Assembly: GCA_034620365.1 (NCBI GenBank)
Contig: JAQGEQ010000170.1
Location: forward strand, 434,001-498,000
Reading direction: 5' to 3'
Length of the DNA: 64,000 bases
From: Pegea sp. RAD2-039
Taxonomy: Eukaryota; Chordata; Thaliacea; Salpida; Salpidae
Shown here piece by piece: positions 11,583-22,310 of this stretch (position 1 is the stretch's first letter; every line of letters begins with the position of its first letter). The notes under the pieces are model-generated. The model was not told the origin of the DNA, did no database searches, and saw nothing but the letters and a program-made list of their open reading frames with translations. The translations under genes and the position numbers were made by a program.

Positions 11583-14500
11583 TTTTGAAAACTTTTGAGA
11601 CAGTTTACTAAAAGATATCTTTTAATGTTTTTAAATAGAAATAATAAAGTTTAGTTTACTTAATATATAAATGTTTATGTGAGTTTGCACTAAAAACAAA
11701 TTTTGTTTCACAATTCGTTCAATCAAATATTTACATGATAAAAAATTAAGAAAAAAATAAATAATTAAAATAATATTTTAAACTAATGCTTTTATTAATT
11801 TTTAAATTATAAAATTATTAATTAAAAATAATTAAAAGAAGAAAAATCCCAGCTTAAAACCAATGAAATTTATTTTAGAAAAAAAATTCGATTAAATGAT
11901 TTATTGATGATAGACATCAATAAGAATTTTTTGAAAGTTGTACTTAGAAATCTATATTGGTGTTTTAAAAATTACTTAAAATTTAAACTGAAAAAAAAAT
12001 GAAAATATATATTAGTACTTACTAATATATAAGCTTTTTGTAAATATCTACAAACCAAAACATATTGGGTAATGATAATTATGATAATATTTGGTATTGA
12101 TATAATTATGAGCAAATTATCATTAAATGATATTTTATAATAAACTTTTAAATTTGTAATAAAATTGTACAGTTTTTGAGATAGTAAATCATAAAAGATA
12201 AATTAATAAAAAAACCATTATTAAATGTTGTCTTCAATAGTTTAATGAAACATCAAAATATGATAATTATAAAATAATGTAAGAGATAATAAAAACTGTT
12301 CTATAAAAAGAAGAAAAACAACAAAACCTTCAAGAAACTCTGAAAGTTATAAATTAAAAAACTAACAGTTTAAATAAGTAGAAAAATTATTAAGTAAAGA
12401 ATTATAATATGAAAATTGAATACAAATATATTATGATTAATAATAGTACTATAAAAAAAATTTTAATTTCATACTATTCAAACATTTTGAAATGATATAA
12501 ATATTTGTTCAACTATCTTCATAAAACTTAATTTTAAATCTGAAAAAATAAATATCTTTTTAAATATTAAAGTGATTTAACATTGGTAAATAACAACTAT
12601 ACAAAATGAATTATTACAATCAACTTTATATTATCTTTATATTATTGTTTTATAAATTTATCATATCAAGCTTTATATTGAAATTCGAATAAAGAGTTTA
12701 TTTTATAAAACTTAAAGACACATTGAAGTATAATAATAAATATACATTTAAGGTACATTGAAATATTATTGATAAATATATATGGGTGCATATCTAATAA
12801 CCCATTATAAAAGTACTTTTCTCAGTATATAAAATTTGTTGATAAAAACAACATATAATATAGAATTACCCAATACGATCAAACAATCATAAATTAATGA
12901 GCCAAACCTAAGACGGAAGTTATGTCATTTACAAAAATAAACAATTTCTTAAAAACCATTTTAGCAGCCTAATTTACAATTTTTACTAATATTTGCCTTA
13001 GTGAACTAAAAAACAATTAAAGTTTATTTGAAAAAAATCCATTTTGTTTCTAAAGCTCTGTTATGAAAGTTACTTGGCCCAAAACAAGTTAAATAATTGT
13101 TTTAGCTTAGGTTTTTAAGAAAACTATTTATGGAAAGTATTTTGCAACTTTTAACCCCATAAAATGTTTTATCGTAAGCTAAAAAAGGTTTAACTGTGTT
13201 TAAATTTTGATTAATTAGGAGTTTGAGAATTAAAAACTTTTTATGTCAAGATCTTCATAGACTTGTGTAAAAAATCAAAACTAGCATTGTTTTAATTGTT
13301 AATATTTTTTATAGACTAATTGTTCATGATTTATTCAACTTATAAGAGCTAAATACAGTTTTAGTTTTTATATATTAAGCAAGTTCATTTTACAATAACA
13401 AGATTTTTAAAATATACATCATTTGCCTTAAACTACGTGCAATGTTATTTAAATATAACCATGCGACATACTTGTTAAGATTTATGGCCATTAAGTAGGT
13501 TTTATTCACCTAAATTCGTCAACTGGTACTTTTAAACAACTTTTTATAATTTAAGTTTTAGACTGTTTGATTAATCTTAATGACTAATTCTATAGACTAT
13601 AAAGCTTCCAAAAAGGTTTGAAAAAAATTACCCAGTTTTTGACATAAGGCTCTTTCTATCAGACAAAGAACACAGCAGTGGTTAAATTATCAATATTTAG
13701 TTATAAACAGCGATAACTAGAAAAAAACTTAAAACTGCATCAAGTTCACAAATAGGTTCTAATGTACAAAATCTTATACGACAAAAGTTAAAAAACTTAA
13801 GCTTGCAAGCAATTTCTACAACAAAGAAAGATAAGATAATTAAATAAAGTATTTTTTCTTAAAAAATGAATGCAAAAAAGTATGAATATAATTAGTGAGG
13901 TAATTATGAGTTCATCATTAAGGATTACACAAAACATTAATTAAAGATAGTTTACTGAATACGGATTGTGATTTTTAAAAAAATCAGCCACCTGAACATA
14001 ACAGCTAATTACTAAAGTTTCAATATAGCATAAAGATTTTTAAAGAGTTTTTACCAAAAGCAGAATATATAAACATGGTATACAAGTGTTATATCAAGTC
14101 CAAATGACATTTCTAAAATATAAGTTTAAGATATTTAGTAGCTTCAAACATTTGATCAAATCAATATTTTAAAGGAAGTTTTCTCTTTGTGAAATAATAT
14201 TCTATTTTTACAGTTCTTGTCTACTATTTATCTATATTTAAGAAACTTATTTGAGAACTCATAATAAAATAATAATTGGTTGCGCGGTATGTAAGGAAGC
14301 TTTTGGAAGGAAGCAACATGGTAGGCGTCTTCTATAGTAATTATAAAAGTGTACATAATCTTTGTGGTTTACAAATTATGTATGATCGACTACAATAGTA
14401 TTAAACCAAACTAGTAGAGAACTTAGATTTACAAAAACAATACTCCACTATTTATTTATTTCTATAATATAAATAGACGCTAGTTTTTCTAATATATAAT

Positions 14501-15377
14501 AAAATCCTATTTAGTTTTATAAGTAGTGGATATTGAAAATCAACAAAATTTTTATTAATTGTTTGAAACACTGTTCTTATAAAATAAAATCTGTTTGTAT
14601 GAATGTCGAATATGTAAGATGCTAATGATAATAAAATACTCTAATGTCTGTGTGATTGTGTTTTGTTCAATTTTATTGCTTTGTTTTGCTTAATGACACA
14701 TACTTTGTTTACATAAGGTAAATATCAGCTACAATTATGATTAGTGAATATATAAAGAATAAAATAATCTTTTGCTATTTTATCATATGAAGAAAATATT
14801 TTCTTTTAAAGTTTTGTTATTTTGAATAAACTTTAAGAAATGTTATTTTGATTATTTATGTTTTGGTTTTATTAATTAATCAAGTTAAGCAATGTTAAAG
14901 AGTTTAAATTTTGTAATACTTAGAATATAAGGAAAAGAAAAATGGTAATCAAAATCAACTTTTTTTATCTTTACTAATTATTTGACTTATAACTTTATAA
15001 ATGTTTTAATTAGTAAGCTATATTGTAAGCCATAAGTTAATTAGCTGTAATTATTAATTGGTTCAGAAATACAGTAATTAATCCTATATTGACATTAGTA
15101 TTTGGAAATGTGTGATGATAATAACTAGTTTATTTTAAAATGACTAATTATTGATTCATAACAATTAACATTTCTCTTTTAGTAACTAAACACTTTCCAA
15201 TGTTTATGAAAAGTTTTGATAATATATCTTATTATTTAAAAATATTTATTATTGGTTTTATGAAACCTTACTATTATTCAAATTAATTATAAATTGTTTG
15301 CATTTTATTTAGGTTTTAATTAAAGTTTAACAATTTTTCTTTTTTTTTAATAAGAATTTAAACAAATTTCGACAAAA
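11583..15377. other. Long AT-rich intergenic region
   Basis: About 3.8 kb with no coding region, RNA gene or clear repeat that I can support. It separates the divergently transcribed CDK5 (-) and amphiphysin (+) genes, so both promoters must lie here. Just before the amphiphysin ATG there is a pyrimidine tract ending TTTTTTTTTAATAAG at about 15339-15354, which would serve as a splice acceptor. Confidence 0.55.
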
Positions 15378-18300
15378 ATGCCTGGTGACGATGATAGTGG
15401 TAACCATGCCAACAAACATGATGGCAGTGGACGATTAAAAAAGAATATGTCAAAAATGGCTTTTAGGAGCAAAGAAATGGTGATTTAACTGATCAGTATA
15501 GATCAATGATGTGAACAAGGATTATTTAGATGCTCCGGACTCTGGGAAGAACAGATGAGACCAAAGATGAGATCATTGACAATTACATCCACTTAGTCAA
15601 CAAACAACAGATCCAAGCACAAAAATTCCTTCGTGAACTTAAACTTTACATCTCATCCATCCAAGGTACGTGATGCTACGTCATAACGATGACGTCATCA
15701 AAGTGTTTCCTTTACAGCAATGAAACATGCATCAGCTAGTTTCTACCAATCAATCAGCGGAATATACGAAGAATCTTGGAGTGGTCATGACGTCATTTCC
15801 GGTTTACATAAAGTATTTGTCACCGTAAAAGCGCTCGACTCTTTCAACAAATCTTTTTCGACGGCAGAGATCAGATGAACTCTATGATCAGCTTCATCAC
15901 AAGCTCAATGACGTCATCATACATCCTTTGACGCTCTACTCACATCAGGTGATTGAGATGATTTGTCATTTCGCCCAATAACACCTCAATTGTAGTGTAA
16001 TGAAATTAGAGTGAAAGTAAATAAGCGAGGGAGGAAATTGGTCGATTTCGATGCTGCGCGACGAAATTACCACCAAATTCAAGGTGCGAAGAAAGTCGAC
16101 GATGTCAAGTTGAAAAAGGTGACGTCATAAGTGTGATGACGTGATCATATGTAACGTCGATGTGTCGAGAAGGCGAAGGAACAAATGAATATAAGCGGAA
16201 GAAAGTATGAAGATCTGAACGCGGAGCTACATCAGCAACTTCCTGATCTTTATGATGCGCGTGTCTTGTTGTTTGCTAATATTGTCACTGATATCTCAAC
16301 GGCTGAAAACTGTTTCTATGGCGAGATGTCGGAAGTTCGTAGCAGTCGACTATCGCGTTTGTGACGTCATCGCTATTTTCACGTAGGTCCGAGGCAAGTT
16401 GTTGTTGATGGCGGAAACTTTAAAAGAAAATTTCTCTCATGGCGGATTCCATATTCAGCGCTTATACTCGCCCAAGTGAGTGACGTAGTTGATGACGTAG
16501 ATGATGATGTAGTTGATGACGTCATATGTTCGTAGATATCCAAAAGAAGAGATAGAAAATGATCAGAGCAATGATGCTGCTACGTTACCTTGTAGTGATC
16601 GACTTACTTCAAGTGACGCGGCTTCGTATCGAACTGATGACGTCACATGTGACCAGGGGTCGCCTAGCAACCAGTTAGTGATCAGTGATTGGCTGATGGT
16701 CGGTTTAATTTGTTTGTTGATATTTGAAGAGAGAGTAATTATGTCAACGTCATCACCTTTCCTATTCCTTCACAGTCTCGAGATGATGACGTCACTGATG
16801 ACGTCACTAACCTCGCTGCGAACAAAATGGCGAAGGTGAAAACTTTTTATTTTTTTAATTTGAAAAATTTCAGATTTTTTGTATTGAAAATAATTTTGAT
16901 GTTCTTTGTTAAATATTTGGTGAAATAATTTCACTTTCGAGTGCCTGAAGCAAGATAACTTGAATTTGAAATACGGAAATAATTATTCGTTCAACAAGTG
17001 ATTATTAGCAATAGAAGCAGTTTAGTGTGAAAAAGGTAATTTAATAAATACAATCTCAAGTAATTGATCGATCAATTGATGTGTTGATGCTTTTGTAATC
17101 CAATTATTCAATCTTTTTTGCTCATTAAGCATTCATTAACTTGTGGATACCAACAGCTTTTCAAAAATTCAAGTTTTTAGGCAACAAATCAGGTTTTTCA
17201 ATTTTCGGGAGCTTTTATTGACCCTTACACCCATTTCTTTAATAAATATTAATCAAATAGAAGACATACTGGGTGATAAGATCAGTTTCTCTGTTTTTAT
17301 TCTTTCTTTATCATCAGCTTACATTTAAATATTCGGAAATCTATTTGAACAATTATTTGAATAATTTTGTTAATTGGTTTATTCTAAGTGTTTCCAAATA
17401 TCTTTTTTAATTTACTTTGAAAACTGTAGATGCTTATTTGTAGGTTTTAATGAAATACAGTTTATTTTACATTTAGAAGTTTTTCGATAAAAAGACAACT
17501 GCTGATATTTGAATAACTTTAATGAAATTACAATAAAAGTATTTAAAACAATTTAAATTGTTTAACTCGTGACAATGTAATATTTGTATAAAAATAAACA
17601 ATTTTTTATCTAATTTGATTTAACAATAAACTAATTTATTACTTTTGAAACTTAGAATGATTTTCTTAAAGTTATTTTTTACATATTTTCAATTATATAT
17701 TTTTTATTGTTGTGATTTTTTGATTGAAACAAAATTGAATAAAGTTTCTTTAATTTGAACTACTTCTGAAATATTCGAAACTTCCAGAAAAAAGATTTCC
17801 TCTTTGACTTACCATCAAATTATTTTTACAATTTAACCAACAAAATCTGCTAAAAATCATTTCTAAAAAATAATTTCAACAGAAGCTTTCTAAGCTAATT
17901 GTCTTTTCAGCCAAATAATTAAATTTTTAAACTTAATTACAGAGCTCTCTTGAAAATCAATTTAAAAGATTTTTATAAATATTTGAAATGTTGAATTAGA
18001 TTAAGTTGGTTTTCAGTTTTGGAATTTCAATCACTTTTTACTTTAGAAACAAAAAGAGAAAAAAGCTCCAATTGCAGCACCTCGACTAACGCCAACACCG
18101 CCAAAGAGTTCTCCTCCTGATAGCGCTCTGGATGATGAAGACACATCAGATACAAGTGACGAGGAGTCTGTAAACGAGGTTTCTTCCTTTTTATTTTCAT
18201 TTACTTTTTTCATTTTGAACAATTTCGCTAAAAGGCTGCAGCAGAAGTTGAAGAGGGTTTCCAAACAAAATTCAGAAAATTTTTTCAAAAAACTCAGCAG

Positions 18301-19697
18301 CAACCCTCAGAAACAAACAAATCTCCACTTTCTCGTTTGCTCAATCGCAAGTCACGTGACTTCAGTGACGATAAGATATCAGATGTTCCCTATGACGAGT
18401 CACCATTTGTTGCAAAAATCACAAAGGCTGAAGACTCGATACCCAAAGTGCACCGATCAGCTCCACCTAAACCTCCAGGAAGTTTCAGCAAAGGGAAAGT
18501 CCCCGTTGTGGTCACAAGCAAAAGCGATGACGACATGAAAAACGGAGAAAAAACAGCAAAAGATGACGTCACCATGGCTTCGCATACTGATGAATCTGCT
18601 ATAGTTTATGACGTCATCAAACCAGCGTCTGAAGGAAGCAATGACGTCATCAGATTGCTGCCACTAAATTCTGAAGTTTTGAAGATTGAATCTGATGACG
18701 TCATCACTAACAGTACAAAAGCTGTTGATGACGTCATCACTAACAGTAGAAAAGCTGTTGATGACGTCATCACTAACAGTACAAAAGCTGTTGATGAGGA
18801 CGTCACTGCTATATCAGAAGTCGAAAGTTTAAATTCAGGTCGTTGTCTTGACCATAAAGATACTAAAAGCGATGACGTCACTTCCCAATCGTCAACAGAC
18901 GAATCAGATGTTAGTGAATTTATCAATCGAATATCTACTGATGACGATGATGACGTCACTCTCAACGAGGTGACTGCAACAACCAATCAGCGATCAGAAC
19001 AAAAATTTGTTTGGCAAAAAATCAGAGAAATTATTTTCAAACAATTTTTATAATTTTCATAAATTTGCATCAAACAAAAATTATTACCGAATCATCCTAA
19101 ATAATTATTTTATATTTTTAATCTTTATTTTATATCAACTGATCTTCATCATTTACATCAACTGATCTTCATCATTTACATCAACTGATCTTCATCATCT
19201 CTTTCTTCCAGAAACTTCTCTCCCATCATGATTCGCCAATGGCTTCACCTTCTCATGACCACGTGACGAAAGAAGTGATCGAAACAAGTGAGTACTGACG
19301 TCATCACTTGCTGAAGTCATCATTTGAATTTGAACAGACGATAAAACGAAGCAACTGGGCAACAATGGAATTCTGCCACCTCACTACATTTACACGGTCA
19401 GTCAACCTGTCCTCTTAGTCAGATGGTATCCAGCTTTCTGTCCAGGTTCAAGCTCAACATAGGTACACTGGCGAGGACAATGATGAACTATCGTTCGAGA
19501 AGAATGACGTCATCTACGTAGTCGAGTTTCCTGATCCTGATGAACAGGTATCTCATCCAACCATTTTTTGCTCTTCCTGATAATCAAGTCTTTAGGATGA
19601 AGGATGGCAAATGGGAGTGTTGAAATCTGCTTGGGATTGCGATGTTTCCATGGCAACCAGGGGTCTTTTCCCCGAAAATTTTACGAAGAAAATTTGA
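15378..19697 (+). CDS. AMPH: Amphiphysin / BIN1 family protein (N-BAR and SH3)
   Basis: A membrane-curving scaffold of endocytosis and T-tubules. Proposed exons: 15378-15479, 15530-15665, 15718-15812, 15868-15948, 15996-16118, 16170-16334, 16387-16475, 16536-16677 (3' end uncertain), 16776-16835, 18047-18178, 18235-18969, 19212-19287, 19338-19396, 19446-19547, 19596-19697; about 732 residues, phases consistent. Exons 1-7 encode the N-BAR domain (residues 1-264), with the amphipathic helix [10 protein letters not shown], then [24 protein letters not shown] and [13 protein letters not shown]. The middle is acidic, with [22 protein letters not shown] and many DDV[IT] repeats. The SH3 domain ends it: [26 protein letters not shown] and [11 protein letters not shown]. 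Ten introns are only 47-60 bases. No clathrin/AP2 box was recognised. Could be called AMPH or BIN1; invertebrates have one ancestral gene. Confidence 0.9.
16836..18046 (+). other. Long AT-rich intron of amphiphysin
   Basis: The only long intron of this gene. It starts GTGAAA after LAANKMAK and ends TTTACTTTAG before [12 protein letters not shown] see no exon or element inside it. Its base composition is like the intergenic DNA, unlike the short introns around it. Confidence 0.6.
18693..18795 (+). repeat. 33-base in-frame tandem repeat in amphiphysin exon 11
   Basis: Three copies plus a partial fourth of a 33-base unit encoding [11 protein letters not shown], separated by one or two base changes. 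Each copy holds one TGACGTCA. The repeat keeps the reading frame. Confidence 0.9.
19134..19202 (+). repeat. Three tandem copies of a 23-base unit
   Basis: ATCAACTGATCTTCATCATT plus TAC is repeated three times, the last copy slightly altered, directly upstream of the acceptor at 19211 in amphiphysin intron 11. It forms part of the pyrimidine-rich end of that intron. Confidence 0.9.
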
Positions 19698-20189
19698 CAG
19701 CGACATCTGGTGACCGCATAATGATTGACGAATCACAACGTTTGTAAATAGATCAGTAAATGATTCTTGTCACGCATCAATGAGTTTCTGCAATCTTTCA
19801 AACCTATCAGTGCCTCAGATTTGTTTCACGTCAGGGAAATTCCCTTTTGCGTACGGTTCTTCTTCCTAATTATTTGATGATCGAAATTTCTGTAGTTTAT
19901 TTTATTCTGTTTTTGATTTATATCACTGCTAGTAAATAATTCTCCTTCGATCACCAACTTGATACTAAATTGAAGCAAATTCAATTTTGATTGCAGTAAA
20001 ATTAAATTCACTTTGAAATCATGTCTTATTATTGAGTCATGTGATTAATGATTAGTAATCCTTGATTCATAATTGATTTGTGAAGTAGTTGGTGGAGATA
20101 AGAGAGAAATTCTTCAAAATAGTTCTCGTCAAGAAGCTACCATAAGTCTGATACTAGAAAAGCAGTTACAGATAAATTCAAAATCAGCT

Positions 20190-20600
20190 GTTTGTTCATC
20201 AGCTCGCTAGATCAGGAATTCGGTGATGTTGTTAGCCACTTGACTGCTAATCTATTTTACTTTGAAGTCAGGGTTCGAAATCCTCTATCCGTCGTCAAGG
20301 ATACGGGCATATCGCGCTATATAACGCCATCTATCGTGCTCCGAAAATACCTGCCATCGGGTAATTAGTGCCACTGCCTCGGATTGGTTCGGTAGCCAGA
20401 AAATTTACAATCTGTTGACCTCGAGGCCACTAAGTCAGGTCACTGGGCCGTGTCACTAAACAACTAATCTAAATGTAGAAGTAGCTCCTCTAAAATAGAA
20501 TCCCTGCGCTCGCAGACTTCCTTCATCTGCTGCTCTGTGCATCTAAGCAATGCAAGATCTAGATCTGTGCATCTAAGCAATGCAAGATCTAGATCTAACA
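20190..20600 (+). mobile_element. tRNA-Ser(GCU)-derived SINE
   Basis: The head at about 20192-20290 aligns with tRNA-Ser(GCT): an anticodon arm TTGACTGCTAATCTA (20240-20254), a long variable arm as in serine tRNAs, and a box B GGGTTCGAAATCC at 20271-20283. Box A near 20213-20230 is degraded. A GC-richer unrelated body follows to about 20530, ending in a 30-base tandem pair. It is too divergent to fold as a working tRNA, so it is a SINE rather than a tRNA gene. It lies between amphiphysin and ACADL. Exact ends and target-site duplications were not established. Confidence 0.75.
20535..20594 (+). repeat. Perfect 30-base tandem duplication at the SINE tail
   Basis: CTGTGCATCTAAGCAATGCA followed by AGATCTAGAT occurs twice in a row (20535-20564, 20565-20594) with no difference. 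It may be the SINE's 3' repeat or a duplicated insertion site. Confidence 0.9.
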
Positions 20601-20643
20601 AGTAACTCTAATCAATCATTAAACTTCGATAAATAGAAATATC

Positions 20644-20649
20644 TTTATT
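20644..20649 (-). other. Poly(A) signal candidate for ACADL
   Basis: AATAAA on the minus strand, about 180 bases after the ACADL stop codon. Confidence 0.4.
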
Positions 20650-20827
20650 TAAACAAATTTTCGAAATATTTTGATTTAATAATGAAGAAATTGAAGTTGT
20701 TAGCGGAGATAGAAGTTTAGAAGAAAATAATAAGATGTTAAAACATTTTAATACTTTGAGAAAATTAGAGATTTCATGAAAGTAAGAAGAAAATTAGTTG
20801 AGAAACAGCTGGTTGGTTGATTTACAG

Positions 20828-22310
20828 TTAACTCTTTACAATAGTGCGAGCAATTAGCTCTTTCATAATTTCGTTGCTTCCACCATAAATTGTTTGTACA
20901 CGAGCATCTAGATAAGCCTTAGCGACTGGATATTCCATCATATAACCCCAACCACCATGTAATTGAACACATCTGTAGGCCACGGTGTTATTGAGGTCTG
21001 TAGACCAATATTTAGCCATAGAAGCGGTGGCAGAGTCGAGTTTCTTTTCATCGTGAAGCTTATTACAATTATCGATGAAAGCACGACAAACAGCGACCTT
21101 TCAGAAAAACAAATTGAAGATTACCAGGAAGATAAATAGATGATGTACTTACCTCTGTTTTAATTTCAGCAAGAGTATGTTGGATTGTTTGGATTTGAGC
21201 GAGAGTTTTACCGAAAGCCTTTCTCTGCTTCACATAATTTCGTGTTTCTTCGAAGAGGAACTCACAAGCAGCTGTACAGATATTAGCAATCAACAGACGT
21301 TCTTGTGGAAGTTCTTGCATCAGTTGATAGAATCCTTTGTTAACTCCTTTTTCACCTCCAAGAACAGCAGATGCAGGGACTCGGCAATCTTCAAAAAACA
21401 GCTCTGATGTGTCCTGCATCAGCTTGATTAATAATAGAAGAACAAATGATAAAATCAACCTGAGCTTTAAGTCCCATCTTGTTTAATTTCTTGCCTTTGA
21501 TAAAACCAGGAGTTTCTGCATCAACTAGAAACAAGCTGATGCCATGAGCATTTGATTTAGCAGTTTTATCAGTGACAGCAACTACTACAGCTACATCTGA
21601 CATCCAACCATTTGTAATAAATACTTTACTCCCATTCAGAATCCAGTCATCTCCATCTCTTTTAGCAAATGTTCTTACACCCTACAAAAAATCAAATAAT
21701 TTCAAATATAAAAATCGAATTGGAAAATTTTACATTTTCATTTTTTAAACTTAATTTTATGGATATTCACCTGAAGATCACTTCCTGCACCTGGTTCAGT
21801 CATTGCAATGCATCCAATCTTCTCACCAGCAGCCATAGCTGGGATATACTTCTCAATTTGCTCTTTGGTACCATAATTAACAACATAAGGCATTACAATA
21901 TCTGAATGAAGAGCGAAACCAGGTCCAGAACAGTTCACATAACTTTGTTCTTCATGTACTATCATTGCTGATAACCAATCTCCACCAACACCACCAAAAT
22001 CATCTGAAATAGCCACTCCTAACAACCCTAGTTCACCAGCTTTTTTCCAGCACTCTCTACTAACTTCTCCATTCTTTTCCCATTCATTGTGATAAGGAAG
22101 AACTTCTTCATTGAAAAACTTCCGGCAAGACTCACGAAACATATCATGCTCTTCACTGAATATAGCTCTTGTTCCAACATCCATCATGTTGGATGTTTGA
22201 AATCCTTCCATCCTATCATGCTTTCTTTTTGTAGTTGTTATGGATCTTTTAATTAAATTTGAAGACTGAAATCTTCTGATTGAGAACAACACAGGCTTAA
22301 CAAATGACAT
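20828..22310 (-). CDS. ACADL: Long-chain acyl-CoA dehydrogenase, mitochondrial
   Basis: Catalyses the first, FAD-dependent step of mitochondrial beta-oxidation on long and branched acyl-CoAs, passing electrons to ETF. Four exons on the minus strand: 22310-21771, 21681-21460, 21413-21153, 21097-20828, with introns of 89, 46 and 55 bases; every junction is phase 0. The product is 430 residues, the same as human ACADL. A basic, Ser/Arg-rich N-terminus (RRFQSSNLIKRSITTTKRK) fits a mitochondrial presequence. Signatures: MTEPGAGSD, WILNGSKVFITNG, ACEFLFEETRNYVKQRKAFGK, CVQLHGGWGYM, and IYGGSNEIMKELIAR at the end. The ACADL/IVD subgroup uses a catalytic Glu in the CEFLFEE helix, which is present, rather than one near the C-terminus. 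The translation start is 5 bases downstream of a TTTTAAG sequence that could be a splice acceptor. Confidence 0.95.

Larger units (their letters stand above)
15690..19512. repeat. Cluster of 19 TGACGTCA palindromes in the amphiphysin gene
   Basis: Exact TGACGTCA starts at 15690, 15788, 15909, 16120, 16362, 16517, 16638, 16797, 16809, 18564, 18609, 18642, 18696, 18729, 18762, 18873, 18951, 19296 and 19505. Fourteen are exonic and five intronic; none lies in the 1.2-kb intron 16836-18046. Every exonic copy is read as NNT GAC GTC ANN, giving Asp-Val. It is the consensus CREB/ATF site, but the spread through coding sequence and small introns is unlike an enhancer. Confidence 0.9.

Noticed and set aside
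17143-17328. Open frame in the long amphiphysin intron
   Set aside because: No domain, no splice context, and composition like the rest of the intron.
18970-19053. Amphiphysin ending at the stop in exon 11 (19051-19053)
   Set aside because: A GAG|GTGACT donor at 18969/18970 joins in frame to exons encoding a complete SH3 domain downstream, so the read-through stop is probably intronic.
20230-20290. Functional tRNA-Ser gene
   Set aside because: The box B has an inserted base, the D-arm and acceptor stem do not fold, and a SINE-like body follows.
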